A stretch of DNA of 64,000 nucleotides from Carettochelys insculpta (Eukaryota > Chordata > Testudines > Carettochelyidae), in the NCBI RefSeq assembly GCF_033958435.1, contig NC_134137.1, positions 243,644,501 through 243,708,500 on the forward strand. Direction: 5' to 3'. Under the pieces are notes generated by a model. The model ran no database searches, had not been told where the DNA came from, and worked only from the letters and a program-made list of their open reading frames with translations. Each line of letters begins with the position of its first letter. The stretch's first letter is position 1. Positions 34,190-45,240 of this stretch are shown here, piece after piece. Position numbers and translations under genes: made by a program.

Positions 34190-34912
34190 AGGTAGAGCCC
34201 TGAGTGAATACAAAATTTGTAGCCGCATATGTATCCACAAAAATGAGCCTCAGGTATCCACATTGACATGCATGGATGCAGACACCTGTGGATATAAAGC
34301 AGATATCCATGGATTTGCAAGGCAGCAGCTGTGGCTGGAGCAGCTGGAAGAGAAGAGGTCAGGGAGAGGTTCTGTCTGACTCTGGCCCCCTGTAGCAGGG
34401 GCAATAGCCTCAAGAAATGGGCAGCGTGAGCACTGCAGAGAGGATGTGATGGAAGCCTGCCTGAAAGGAGCAGCAGTGCGGAGGTGGTGCAGGATTTGGA
34501 ACAGCAGCTGAACTGATCAGGGCATAGTCTCCTCATTTCACCTGCTTTTCAGATACGCAGGGAAGCTCGCCCGTCAAAGCTTGGCAGTGTGAGTGGAATG
34601 AAGCAGTGCTACACAGCAGGGCCGCAAGCCGCCACCGGCCTTGGGGCAAGGTTTGTGGGGGGAGGGGGCCAGAAGGGGTGGGACAGATAACAATAGCTCC
34701 ACACAGACTGCAGCATGCTCCACCCCCACCTTCCACCCCAGCTTTCAGAGCTCAGAGCAGCACTCTGGCAGCAATTCAAAGGGGCCCAGGGCTCCAGCTG
34801 TTGCCACCGCCACAGTAGCAGCAGCTGGGAGCTCTGGGCTCCTTTGAATCTCCAGACCCTGGTGCAGTTGCCCCTCCCCCCCATTCAGGACTGCTGCTAC
34901 AGACAAGGGCTC
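34190..34912. mobile_element. Possible hAT-like relic
   Basis: Starts near TAGAGCCCTGAGTGAATAC and ends near ACAAGGGCTCAGTG, a weak inverted pair. It contains GGATATAAAGCAGATATCC, a small palindrome, and a GC-rich right part. Tentative. Confidence 0.3.
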
Positions 34913-35302
34913 AGTGTATGAATGAGGTAACGCCCCAGTCTGCAGGATACCTAAAGTGGGATTACATTTGCAAGGTCTTCTCCACAGCTATGCACGCTAA
35001 AATGTTACTATTTAGAACAATGAAAGCGCAGTCACACGTAATCACGTTTCCAGGACCTGGATCTTTAAGGAAAACATACGGTAGGATGAGATTTGAAGTA
35101 AAGCTGTGATAAGCAACACTATATTCTATTAATGTCCATTGTTCTAAAGAAAAAAACGAATTAAAACCAGATTTGTGAGAAACACACAGCAGGCTCACGT
35201 GTCTTCAATTATTTGGCCTGGCGTATATTTCTCTCATATATTTAATATCTTCTGAAAGAATGCTGCAGAGGTGGTGCCAATTTAGTAGCCTCATGATCAC
35301 CC

Positions 35303-35559
35303 ATATTCTGTTTATACTGCAGAGCTATTTTGGGATACTGAGGCATCGCGAAATAGTAATTCCGCATCTGGGAAAAGTGCCTGATATTTCAAAATATTTT
35401 TCAAAATGTCAGGGGCATTAGTTAGGCATCCCTCTGCCCCTCATTGCGGGAGGGGTAAGGGATGCCTTGAAATAGTGCTGTATTTTGAAACTGACTCAGA
35501 ATACGATATGCAATCTGCATATCGTATTTTGAGTTAGGGGCACAGTGTAGACATAACCT
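35303..35559. mobile_element. MITE relic of the GTCTACAC group
   Basis: The right end CACAGTGTAGACATAACC is clear. The left end near 35303 (TATTCTGTTTATACTGCAGAG) is diverged. The interior has TATTTTGAAA and AAATAGT repeats and an inner palindrome ATACGATATGCA...TGCATATCGTAT. Confidence 0.5.
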
Positions 35560-35745
35560 AATAGTCTCACCTGCTGATCCTTTATCGTTCTGTGTCGCTC
35601 CATGGTTAGTGACAGGATCATGATCATCATGCAAGTTAGAAACTGTGGTGTACACACGCTCAGACATATCATTATAACCCTCCATTTTACTGGCAGAAAA
35701 CTAGTGACATAAATTATTTTGCAGCCAGATTATCATTGTCTAGCA

Positions 35746-35960
35746 CAGGGGTCAGCAACCCCTGGCACAGATGCCAAGAGTGGCATATGAGCCAATTTTC
35801 ATTGGCACTCTAAGTGGAAGCTGAGCTCCGCCCCTCTTTCCCCATGCAGCCGGGAGCTTGCTCAAAGCCATGCTGTCTGTGTTACCACCCTGACAGCTTT
35901 GCCATTGACTTCATTGGGAGCCCTATATGTACATGTGTGTTATTTTCTCCTGGTTGCATC
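35746..35960 (+). mobile_element. hAT (Charlie-like) terminal fragment
   Basis: Starts CAGGGGTCAGCAACCCCTGG, a typical hAT terminus, followed by GCATATGAGCCAATTTTCATTGGCACTC. The right end was not found. Confidence 0.55.
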
Positions 35961-36019
35961 TTCAAATAAAGCAAGGATGTTTCCAAGGGAAATAGTTAAT
36001 ACAGCTAAGAATGATGCTG

Positions 36020-36237
36020 AGGTTATAGCAGGTGGGCGTAGTAATCGACGGCTGATACACAATTTTAGCTAGCTAAAACTGACTTTTCAGCCGTTGACTT
36101 CTGTGGCTGTCATCGCGGAAGAAAGTCAATGGGAACGCTTCTCCCACTGACATTCCTAAATTCTCATGGCTCTTGAGGCACCCCGGAAGATTGACCCTGA
36201 GCAGGTTGATCTTCCAAGGTAATGTAGGCGTAGCCTC
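36020..36237. mobile_element. Possible MITE relic
   Basis: Ends GTAATGTAGGCGTAGCC, like the GTCTACAC group; the left end is lost. It contains AGCTAGCTAAAACTG and GATTGACCCTGAGCAGG/GTTGATCTTCC segments. Confidence 0.3.
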
Positions 36238-36305
36238 AGTTATGATGGGGTAGGACCAGTAGTTCCCATTCTTTTGCATCCTGGGGATCTACTAACAGTC
36301 TGATG

Positions 36306-36491
36306 AGTATCAGAGAGGTAGCTGCGTTAGTCTGTATCTTCAAGAACAACAAGAAGTCCTGTGGCACCATATAGACTAACATATTTTGGAGCATAAGCTT
36401 TTGTGGGCAAAGACCTGCTTGCCCATGAAAACTTATGCTCCAAAATATCTGCTAGTCTATAAGATGCCACAGGACTTCTTGTTGTTTTTGA
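36306..36491. mobile_element. Penelope terminal inverted dimer
   Basis: Antisense arm 36309-36420 and sense arm 36421-36490 join at GACCTGCTTGCCCATGAAAAC. Flanks ACAGTCTGATG (36295-36305) and ACAATCCGATG (36492-36502) match at 9 of 11, consistent with an eroded duplication of the usual length. The join removes the CTGATGA part of the hammerhead core but leaves stem III (ACTTATGCTC). Confidence 0.6.
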
Positions 36492-36502
36492 ACAATCCGA
36501 TG

Positions 36503-37290
36503 GAGAACCCCTGCCACCATCTGCAATACAGGAAGAGCAATGTAGCATGCCATCCAGGCATATGTTTGGAGTTTCAAGGTTGAGAACTTGGGACTTAGAC
36601 AGATCTTTGTGGGAAGTTGTTTAAGACTGAAGTTGAGCTAGGTGAGACAGGCCACAAGGGAAAAGTGGAAAGAGGTGTTAAAAGAACAGAAACAAACACA
36701 CAACTGAGTGATGGTAACAGAATCTAAAGGTAGAACTGAAACAATGGAGGGGAAGAAGTAGATAATTAAGAGTGGAAAATCAAGAATTGCCCTTTTTAGG
36801 CTGCAAAGAGGAGTGGTCTTGATTCAGAGGAGGCACCCCCAACAGATGGAGGGAAGGGGTGGGAGCAGTTTCATAGAAGCGTAACTTTCATAGGAGGGAA
36901 CCAGAGATTCCTGGATAAAACTATGTTCCTGAGTGACCCGCAGCATGGAAGACTGCCCTGTAATAAAGCAGCGAGGGAAGCAACCTTTATGAGCAGACAG
37001 AGAGAAAGCACCAGCAATAAGGAGGACAAAGTTGTCTGGTCTGAGGTCACAGTTAACCCAAGATTTTTTTTGAAATGGTCTAAATGCAGTGTGAGAAATG
37101 AATAAATAATATTTCACTCTCAGATGGCACCTTGCAAAGGGTAATTAATGGATGGCTAATGGAAGGGAAATAAAAGGGGCAGCAGCTTGGGTGAGAACTG
37201 TGCACTCTGCCTGCCTGCAACCCTGCTCAGCACAGCACAGCACAGAAGCTACCTGGTAGAATGCAGCCACTGCACAGCATCTCAGGCAGC
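36503..37290. other. Unassigned intergenic DNA
   Basis: Purine-rich in parts; I recognise no gene and no repeat. Confidence 0.4.
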
Positions 37291-37339
37291 GTAAAACCTC
37301 CATTTTCCTGGAGGTTTCTGAGTCCTGGCTTGACAAAGT

Positions 37340-37445
37340 CCTGGCTGGGATGATTTAGTTGGGGTTAATTCTGCCTGAAGCAGGGGGCTGGACTAGATGA
37401 CCTCCTGAGGTCCCTTCCAGTCCCAGGATTCCATGATTCTAGAGT
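37340..37445 (+). repeat. CR1 3'-end fragment
   Basis: GGGGGCTGGACTAGATGACC then TCCTGAGGTCCCTTCCAG and CCATGATTCTA: the CR1 3' terminus in plus orientation. Confidence 0.8.
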
Positions 37446-37559
37446 GGCTGGAACTGGAAGAGAAAAGGCTCTGGCCACACCTTTTCCCTTCACTCCCCCC
37501 TGCTCATCCCCTCCTTGGTGTTTTAGGGAGGGGCATGTGACCATGTATGCCCCTCCCAC

Positions 37560-37700
37560 ACATTTCTCCCATAACTGGTCCCATTTTAAAGCTCAGAAAA
37601 CACAATGGCCGTGCTGTGAGTCAGTGGCAGAGCTTATATTAGACTTCAGCAGTTCCTGACTTCCAGGCTGCTCCTCAAACCACTAGACATTGACGCCTCC
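37560..37700 (-). repeat. MIR-like SINE relic
   Basis: CCCATTTTAAAGCTCAGAAAA, GTCAGTGGCAGAGCT and CTGACTTCCAGGCTGCTC match the order of the MIR 5' half in antisense. Old. Confidence 0.55.
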
Positions 37701-38149
37701 CTGCTGAGCAAGGAGAGAAGGCTAATTTCACAAGCACTTTGACAGTGGGAAGGTTAGAAATAGCCTCGGGCTGTGTCTAGAAAGTGCCAGTGCTGAGGGA
37801 GAATTTCTAAGGAGGGGAGTGGAAAGGCAAATTCAGAAAATACTGCAGATGAAGTGCTTATGGTGGGAATTGGACTCAGGAATCAGAATCTATGGGTAAA
37901 GAAGGAAAATAAGTGATGAGAGCAGATAGACTTCTTAAATGGCTGTATGGAATCTGAATGGCGTGGAACTGGGGGAAGGGGAGGAGAAGAAAGAGGGAAG
38001 AGAAAAGTGGAAGGGGAAGAGAGGAAGCAGAAAATATCAATGGGAAAGAATAAGAAGTGCAGTTTCCAAAAGGTGTCCTAGACTGTTCATCTGTGACAGA
38101 TAGAAAGAAAGGTACTTGGCTCCTATATAGCACAGATCATGTGTAGATT

Positions 38150-38265
38150 TCAAAGTGCTGTACAGAGGAAGGAAGTATCCTTACCCCCCTTTTACAGTTG
38201 GGGGAACTGAGGCATGGAATAGTGAAGTGACTTGTCCACGGTCACACAGCAGGACAGCAAATTAT
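38150..38265 (-). repeat. MIR-like SINE relic
   Basis: CTTTTACAGTTGGGGGAACTG, AGTGAAGTGACTTGTCC and CGGTCACACAGCAGGACAG are the MIR core in antisense. Confidence 0.75.
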
Positions 38266-38309
38266 TCTGACACAAGTTATTACTATAAATGCTACCTGAC
38301 ACTTGACTA

Positions 38310-38378
38310 GGAAGGAGTTATGCAAGAGAGAGGACCAGATGACCTCTTGAGGCCCCTTCTAATTCTATGATTCTGTGA
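38310..38378 (+). repeat. CR1 3'-end fragment
   Basis: GGACCAGATGACCTCTTGAGG then CTAATTCTATGATTCTG: plus-strand CR1 terminus. Confidence 0.75.
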
Positions 38379-38549
38379 AGTTCCAAGTGGCATGGGACAG
38401 GAAGAGGGAGGATTGGCTTAAGAAGCCAAAATCTTCTTGTTACAGTGTGTATAATGCCCACGAAAAAGACTGATGGAAATCTGAGGTTTGGCTCTTTTGT
38501 GCTTTAAGCTACAGGCTGAGGAATACCCACATGCATGTGCATACGTGCT

Positions 38550-38680
38550 CTGCCACTGATCTGCTATGTGACCCGCAGCAAGACTTTTCACCCCTTTTCC
38601 CCAGCTGTGAAAGGGGACACTACTTTTCCACTGTGCAGTGGCTTCACAAGGCTAAAGTCAATGGTGTTTCAAAAGTGCGT
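38550..38680 (+). repeat. MIR-like SINE relic
   Basis: CTCTGCCACTGATCTGCTATG, GTGACCCGCAGCAAG and CCCCAGCTGTGAAAGGGG follow the MIR sense order. Confidence 0.65.
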
Positions 38681-38914
38681 GGAGATCCTTGGCTAGAAGG
38701 GGCAAAGTATTATTACCAACCACCATCTCAAAGGGAGAAGAAGCCATTCATGCATCTGCCAGCCTCTCTGCTTCCCACTGCCAGCTTCAAGACACTGCTT
38801 GGTCATTTCATAGCAAAGAGCACCATGGAGCTGACAGCCAGCTGCACCCATAATACAGTTAACAGAAAGTGAAAAAAGAGAAGCCCAGAAAATGTTCTGC
38901 TTAGCACTACGGGT

Positions 38915-39930
38915 AACATTTTCAAAAGTGTCTTAGGCCCAAGTTCTCAAGGAAGTTTACAAACTAAACTCCCATTGAAATAAATTGGCGTTAAGCACCT
39001 AAAGACCTTTGAGGATCTGGGCCTAAATCCATTGCTTTGAAATAGGTTTAGGCACCTAAATCACTTTAGTCCTTAGGATTTAGGGTAAAAATTTCCAGTT
39101 TTCAAAAGTGCCTACCAGTCCAGACCCTCAAAAGCAGTTATTTAGGTGTCTAACTCCCATTGGCTACGTCTACACGTGCACCCAACTTCGAAATAGCTTA
39201 TTTCGATGTTGCGACATCGAAATAGGCTATTTCGATGAATAACGTCTACACGTCCTCCAGGGCTGGCAACGTCGATGTTCAACTTCGACGTTGCTCAGCC
39301 CAACATCGAAATAGGCACAACGAGGGAACGTCTACACGGCAAAGTAGCACACATCGAAATAAGGGAGCCAGGCACAGCTGCAGACAGGGTCACGGGGCGG
39401 ACTCAACAGCAAGCCGCTCCCTTAAAGGGCCCCTCCCAGACACACTTTCATTAAACAGTGCAAGATACACAGAGCCAACAACTAGTTGCAGACCCTGTAT
39501 ATGCAGCACGGACCCCCAGCTGCAGCAGCAGCAGCCAGAAGCCCTGGGCTAAGGGCTGCTGCCCACGGTGACCACAGAGCCCCGCACGGGCTGGAGAGAG
39601 AGTATCTCTCAACCCCCCAGCTGATGGCCGCCATGGAGGACCCCGCTATTTCGATGTTGCGGGACGCGGATCGTCTACACGTCCCTACTTCGATGTTGAA
39701 CGTCGAAGTAGGGCGCTATTCCCATCCGCTCATGGGGATAGCGACTTCGACGTCTCGCCGCCTAACGTCGATTTCAACTTCGAAATAGCGCCCAACACGT
39801 GTAGACGTGACGGGCGCTATTTCGAAGTTACTGCCGCTACTTCGAAGTAGCGTGCACGTGTAGACGCAGCCATTGATTGTAAGGTGAGTTAGGCACCTAA
39901 ATATCTTTAGTGATCTGGCCCTACATGATT
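38915..39930. repeat. Dispersed repeat (TTAGGCACCTAAAT family) hosting a transposon
   Basis: GTAACATTTTCAAAAGTG, TTAAGCACCTAAAGACC and GGTTTAGGCACCTAAATCAC precede, and GAGTTAGGCACCTAAATATC follows, the transposon at 39162-39871. Another fragment is at 33565-33665. Class unknown; the A/T-rich mirrored motifs suggest an old DNA element. Confidence 0.5.
39162..39871 (-). mobile_element. 710-bp non-autonomous DNA transposon, family 2 (copy A)
   Basis: The ends GGCTACGTCTACACGTGCA and TGCACGTGTAGACGCAGCC are inverted repeats, bounded by ATT (39159-39161, 39872-39874). CGTCTACACG or its complement occurs six times (39167, 39243, 39329, 39672, 39798, 39857), clustered toward the ends, as expected for transposase-binding subterminal repeats. 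Copies at 54302 (same orientation) and 59048 (opposite) share the whole structure; the 1.06-kb element at 47296 is a longer relative. The short frames inside are not conserved proteins. Confidence 0.8.
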
Positions 39931-40113
39931 TCCATGCCAAAATCCCTTTGTGATTACCAGTCCCATTGGTCTGTAATCCTACTGCCCTGAAATGTTTTTG
40001 ATAGTGCGGCAGACCGAAGGCAGCGGGCTGTCGGAGCCTGATGGAGGGCAGATACACCAAGAGCTGGTGAATGCATTCCCGTTCCCTGCATTAAAAAGCA
40101 CTTGAGGCTCATT

Positions 40114-40549
40114 GGCTGTGTCTACACTAGCCCCAAACTTCGAAATGGCCATGCAAATGGCCATTTCGAAGTTTACTAATGAAGCGCTGAAATACATATT
40201 CAGCACTTCATTAGCATGCGGGCGGCTGCGTCACTTCGAAATTGACACAGCTCGCCGCCGTGCGGCTCGTCCCGACAGGGCTCCTTTTCGAAAGGACCCC
40301 GCCTACTTCGAAGTCCCCTTATTCCTATGAGCAGATGGGAATAAGGGGACTTCGAAGTAGGCGGGGTCCTTTCGAAAAGGAGCCCCATCGGGACGAGCCA
40401 CATGGCGGTGAGCTGAGTCAATTTCGAAGTGCCACAGCCGCCCGCATGCTAATGAAGTGCTGAATATGTATTTCAGCGCTTCATTAGTAAACTTTGAAAT
40501 GGCCATTTGCATGGCCATTTCGAAGTTTGGGGCTACTGTAGACACGGCC
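40114..40549. mobile_element. 436-bp near-perfect palindromic element, family 1 (copy B)
   Basis: The two halves are reverse complements for about 210 bp each around a centre near 40332 (CCTATGAGCAGATGGG). It is bounded by ATT (40111-40113, 40550-40552). The arms contain repeated TTCGAA motifs and an intact ATGCAAAT octamer in each arm (40153 region and its mirror near 40506). There is no coding capacity; the same peptides appear on both strands because of the symmetry. Other copies: 46857, 50774, 60854. Confidence 0.85.
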
Positions 40550-40552
40550 ATT

Positions 40553-41254
40553 AAGAGCTGGCCTGCAGCAGGCTGCAGACAGCTGAGGCCAGTAGGCTCA
40601 CCTTTAAAAGTATCCCCTCAGGTAGAGAAAAGAGAAGGAGAGGAGGAATGGACCAGGAGGAAGTGAAGCTGGAGAACTGAGGTTTGGAGCAAAGGGGAGG
40701 CACAGTCAGGTACCAGGGACAAGGTGCTAGAGGGAAGCAGTGAGAGAAGTGGCTCAGGGAAAAGTGTCTGTAACTGGGGCAGAAGAAAAGCCCCATCAGC
40801 TGCTACTCTTTGGGGTCCCTGGGCCAGAACTCAGAGTAGCGGGTGGGCCTGGGCTCCCCCCACCCTTTCCCTGGAGAGCTGCCCCAGCAGGAGGACGGAG
40901 AGCCAATAGCAGCTGAGCTGTACTAGTGACTTGTTTATGATGAGAGTGGCTCAGTAACCAGAGACCCTTGTCTCCGGAAAGACCAGAGGCAGTAGGAGAG
41001 TCACCGTGAGCCTCTGAGGCATGTGAGAAAGCCACCAGGAAGCATGGAACCCAGAAGACACAACAGGAGCTCTGCCACTACACTTGCGCTTTGTATTGCC
41101 CTGTCAGAGCAACACTGAAATGTAGAATAAGAGAAGGAAGATAATGGGATGAGGGAAATACTAATAACAAATTGGGAAGAGACACAGAATTATTACAAAA
41201 GAAGAGGAGAAAGAGCATAATAAAGCATATTTTTAGAAATCCTAGTTTGGAATC
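40553..41254. other. Unassigned intergenic DNA
   Basis: No gene or repeat recognised; mildly GC-rich with short open frames on both strands. Confidence 0.4.
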
Positions 41255-43130
41255 ATTTAAAAATGGACATCATTTGAACTGTGTCACCTTTCGTCTCTCC
41301 TTCTCCAGCTACCAGTCTTTTTATCAGATGGTGGCATTTGCTCAGACCATTTGCAGTAGCCTCTTCAGAGGCACACAAAGCCCTCAGGTCACCATCAGAT
41401 CTGGTCAGCAGAGAGTTGTCAATGATGTTTGACATTTTCTGTCTTTGGCTTCAGCAGTATGTGGGATCCCCTCATTGGATCCAGGTTGTGAAGACTGGCT
41501 GCATGTTGACACTGACCCATTCAAATTCAGTTTAGGGCTCAGGAGCAGCACAGCAAATCAAAGCCAGGTACTCACATATCTGGGTCAGTTATACGAGACT
41601 GGTTTCAGAGGTCAGCTGTGGGTCATGCTTTATGCCACATGGCCATCACAAAGAAATGTGGGCAAGGGGGTTCACAGCATGTATCTTGTTGGTGAACTCT
41701 CTCTTGAGTGGTGGAATAGGTCTTTGCATAGTGGTAGGCTTGGGTTTGCCCTGATCTCCTCAACCATTCTGGCTGTAGCAACCTCCAGACAGCTTGTGGA
41801 AGACTGATATTGAATTAAATAGGGAGCCATGATACTGGTGTGGACTGAATCATACCACTTATGGTGCACACTGTTGAGTTTAGTTGTGTGTCAGTTTGAT
41901 GTGAGATGAACAGAGCCAGACCAGAGCACAGTATTCTGCAGCAGAGTAACAGAGGGATAAACCAAATGACTGGAGATTGTGAGTGTTTGATGCCCATGAA
42001 GAGTTATCCAGTTTGCTTAGAAGGTTGTTAAACACTGTTACCTTAACCAGTGTTTTGCTGCTGGTTAAAATATCTTTGAAATCTCTTTAGGGTTACTCCA
42101 AGGTAGATGGGATGGGATTCACATTTTAAGAGGTGTCCAGTGAGTAAGAAATTCTTTTGTGGGTCTGCTCTAGCATTATAAAGATGAAACACACTCAAAA
42201 TTGTCCTGGTCACACGGTTGTAAATGACACTGATTACGGTATTCAGCCATCTTACATCAGCATTTGGGGGTCTTCAAGTTCTAGAAATGGCTGTACTTGG
42301 GCACTTAAGCAAATGTCATTTGTGTAAGTGACCTAGCAGCACTGGATGAGTGCAAGGTTGTTTGTGGACAGGTTGAAAAGCATCAGAGGCAATATGGAAC
42401 CTTGGGGCAGGCCATGCGTTTGCCTTTTCTGTGCACTAACTCTTGTGCATTCCACCATGTCTGACATGGAGCAAACAAGCCAGCAGTTACTTAGCACTTC
42501 AGAGACTAACAAAATAATTTATTAGGTCGTGAGCTTTTGTGGGGCAGACCCACTTCTTGGAAGTCTCCAGCTCTGAAGAAGTGGGTCTGTCCCACGAAAG
42601 CTCATTGCCTAATAAATTATTTTGTTAGTCTCTGAAGTGCTACATGACTGCTTGTTTGCTTTGCTAGAACACAGACTAACACAGCTACTGTTACTATTTG
42701 ACATGGAGAAGAAGATGAACAATGACAGGCTACGCTGGGAGCACTGCTGGTGCTTTGACTGAGCACCCCGTGTGCCTGACCACGTTGCGTTATGCTGCCA
42801 GGTCCAGAAATACAGCTCACATCCTTAGATTTTTCTTAAAACCATTTTCAATGAGTGTGGCCAAAGCCAGCACTTGATCTCCAACCTCACCGAAAGCCCA
42901 CTGTCTTGATGCTGAGAATTCACTGCACTTCTGAGACAAGCTGAAGAATAAGGCACTCCAGCATCTTGCCAGGCACAGACAATAGATGGATTAGTCAATA
43001 GCTGGCAACACTATGTGTCTCCTTTCCACAGTTTCAGGAATGCGAGGACTTTGGACACTAGCCATGTCTTCTCAAGTTGCTCTTCACTGACTGCTTGCAG
43101 GAAGGATGCACATGACAAAGTTCACGGTAA
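41255..43130 (-). pseudogene. Decayed LINE reverse transcriptase and C-terminus
   Basis: Minus-strand translation in mixed frames shows NNLLSKLDNSSWASNTHNLQ, SFGLSLCYSAAEYCALVW (about 42050-41900) and REFTNKIHAVNPL (about 41700-41660), matching the C-terminal part of a LINE family common in fish and reptiles. Upstream, fragments near 42730-42850 (AVFLDLAA-like) are RT palm remnants. It is heavily mutated and interrupted by the inverted dimer at 42472-42696. Confidence 0.5.
42472..42696. mobile_element. Penelope terminal inverted dimer with 12-bp target duplication
   Basis: Antisense arm to 42560, sense arm from 42573, joined at GAAGTCTCCAGCTC. Bounded by TCTGACATGGAG (42460-42471) and TTTGACATGGAG (42697-42708), 11 of 12 identical. 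The sense arm has CTGAAGA at 42573-42579 and GAAA at 42596-42599. Confidence 0.8.
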
Positions 43131-44442
43131 CTAATACATCCTTATTTTTCTTTTTTGGTGACTATTTTATTTTACTTGTGTAGTGCTGCCACCACCTGGG
43201 TAAATTCAATACCACTGAGCTCATTCTGATGGCGTATCTTGAACTCAAAAGTATCTTCCGGGTATCTCCAGAAGTTAAGCTAAATGCTGATTTTTGGCTG
43301 TACACAAGAAGATGGAGAAAGTGAGTTACTGCCTCGTAAGCTGCTGTACACACCACCTGTTGTGACTGCCTTGCTTTTAGACATGAATTTAGTACTGGTA
43401 AAGAACGACTGGTTCACAGCTCTAAATACTGAAATCTTCCATCCATCCGGCAAATACAACACAATCAGCAAGCAATTATGGGCTGACTTTTCCTAAATAA
43501 TGTTAGCACAGTTATAATTCCTTTCCGGATCCAGCTGTTGCAAAATATTGGTAGCCCATTTGTGTGGGGGATTTCAATTTGGAAAAGCCTCCCCCAAACA
43601 TCCCTAGTTCTTTTCCCGTGTCCAATTTTGTTGTAGTTTGCTTCGCTCCATTTTTGCCATGTATGGTTTATAATGAGATTAGTGGAGTGAAAATCTTTAT
43701 GCAATTTAAATAAAGAGTCTCTGGAGTGTCTGGCATTGCAACTATAATGTGTTCCATTTCCCTGGGGCACTGATGATGCATCCAGTAATTGTAAAGAATC
43801 TATCTGTGTCATATTACCAGACATTTGATTTCAATTTTTAATTCAGGCAGTTTCAACCCTTCTTTGTTTTGTAATTTGGATCATTTCAATCTGTTAGGTA
43901 TTTGTTTCTGCTTACCACAAAAGGCCAAAGCACTCCTTTTCATATTTTAAAGTAGATACACAGAAAGCCCACTGGTAGTATTTGGGGAACAGTTATTCCA
44001 TTGTGGTGCTACCATTGTCTATGCAACATTAATTTCACCCCCTTTGCTTGGTGTTAGTGGGTCTTAATTCCTAGAACTCCACCAAAGAAAAGTTTGGATG
44101 GCTAATCTCCAGTTGCATTTTCTAACCATTTGTTTAATCTGACCCCTAGATATTTCATAAGCGTATCAATCCATATAAAACTCTCACATCTTAAATAATG
44201 TAGTCAGGCTCAGTTCAGAGTAGCCAGATTTCTTCTGTTTTCTTTACACACTGATATTTTGCCAAACTGATTGTGCTCTCATACTGATTTCCATGGAATT
44301 ACTCCTGATTTACCTCAGTGGAGTGAAGAAATCAGAATCAGTCCTTCCACTATCACTGCCTGTGTTTCTAGCGTTGAGATGGTAGGCTTCTGCATTACTC
44401 TTTAGAGGTCATATGAGTTTGTTCCTGCTCTCCAGGGTTTAT
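43131..44442. other. Unassigned intergenic DNA
   Basis: AT-rich with short open frames only; nothing recognisable. Confidence 0.4.
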
Positions 44443-44453
44443 ACTCTTAATAT

Positions 44454-44543
44454 AAACAACAAGAAGTCCTGTGGCACCTTACAGACTAACAGATATTTTG
44501 GCGCATAAGCTTTCATGGGCAAAGACCTGCTTCATCAGATGCA
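44454..44543 (-). mobile_element. Single-arm Penelope terminal insertion with 11-bp target duplication
   Basis: Only one, antisense, terminal arm is present (AACAACAAGAAGTCCTGTGG ... TTCATCAGATGCA). ACTCTTAATAT (44443-44453) and ACCCTTAATAT (44544-44554) flank it, 10 of 11 identical. It shows that single arms can also insert. Confidence 0.7.
44501..44538 (-). ncRNA. Hammerhead-ribozyme-like motif (best core)
   Basis: On the minus strand: CTGATGA (44538-44532, a perfect core), a stem II hairpin around TCTTT with one mismatch, GAAA (44514-44511 region), and stem III GC TTAT GC (44510-44503). The residue pair at the cleavage position reads GC where UH is required, and one extra A precedes stem II. 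Core and stem III are therefore better than at 26940, but the cleavage site is mutated. Confidence 0.45.
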
Positions 44544-44859
44544 ACCCTTAATATCATTTTATTTTTTTCTTATTGCTCTTGATAGTAGCTCCAAGACTAA
44601 AGAAATACAAAATGCAGATACATCCAGAGCATCCCCAACCGGCTGGTCATCTAAAGGCAAAACTTCCATTCACTTGTACTAAAGCTGGTGGGTTAGCCTG
44701 TAAGAGCCAAATTACATACTCTGTTAGTTTCATGATCATGAATCTGGAGTAACTCTACTGATTTAATTTACTCACAGAAATTTGAGACCAAAATAGGTCA
44801 TCAGTGTGATCTCCTGGTCTGATCTGAATGAGGTCATAGATTTCAAACTGCATCTAACT

Positions 44860-45240
44860 CAGGGGTGAGCAATAAGTGGTGGGACCCAGGTGGGACCCAG
44901 AACTCCAGAGTTAGTCCCTGGTGGGCTGCCAGATGTTTTATTTACCTGAGTATCCACAGAAATGGCTGCTCATGGTACCTGTTGTCCCTGGTTGACCCTT
45001 CCCAAACCAATGGGAGCTGCAGTAAGCGGCATAGGTCAGGCCACGCTTCCGACAGCCCTCACTGTCCAGGAACAGCAAATGGTAGCCAACAAGAGCAGCG
45101 AGCAGGTGTACTTGCAGATGCTCAGGTGACTAAAGTGTCTGACTCCCACCAGTGGCTAACTCAGGAGCTCGTGGTAGAACAAAGCCATTTTCTTAAGAAG
45201 GACTGCCTGTTTTAATTTTAGACTCCAAGTGAAGGTGGGA
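44860..45240 (+). mobile_element. hAT-like terminal fragment
   Basis: Starts CAGGGGTGAGCAATAAG and contains AACCAATGGGAGCTGCAG, like the other hAT relics here. The right end was not found; 45240-45960 is otherwise unassigned. Confidence 0.4.

Noticed and set aside
40242..40463. Mirror-image open frames with the same peptides on both strands in the palindromes (also 46943-47206, 60958-61179)
   Set aside because: They follow directly from the inverted-repeat symmetry of the 436-bp element; no conserved domain and no consistent frame between copies.
42240..42450. Independent host gene in the 41-43 kb block
   Set aside because: Minus-strand fragments match LINE RT C-terminal motifs with many stops; no exon structure.
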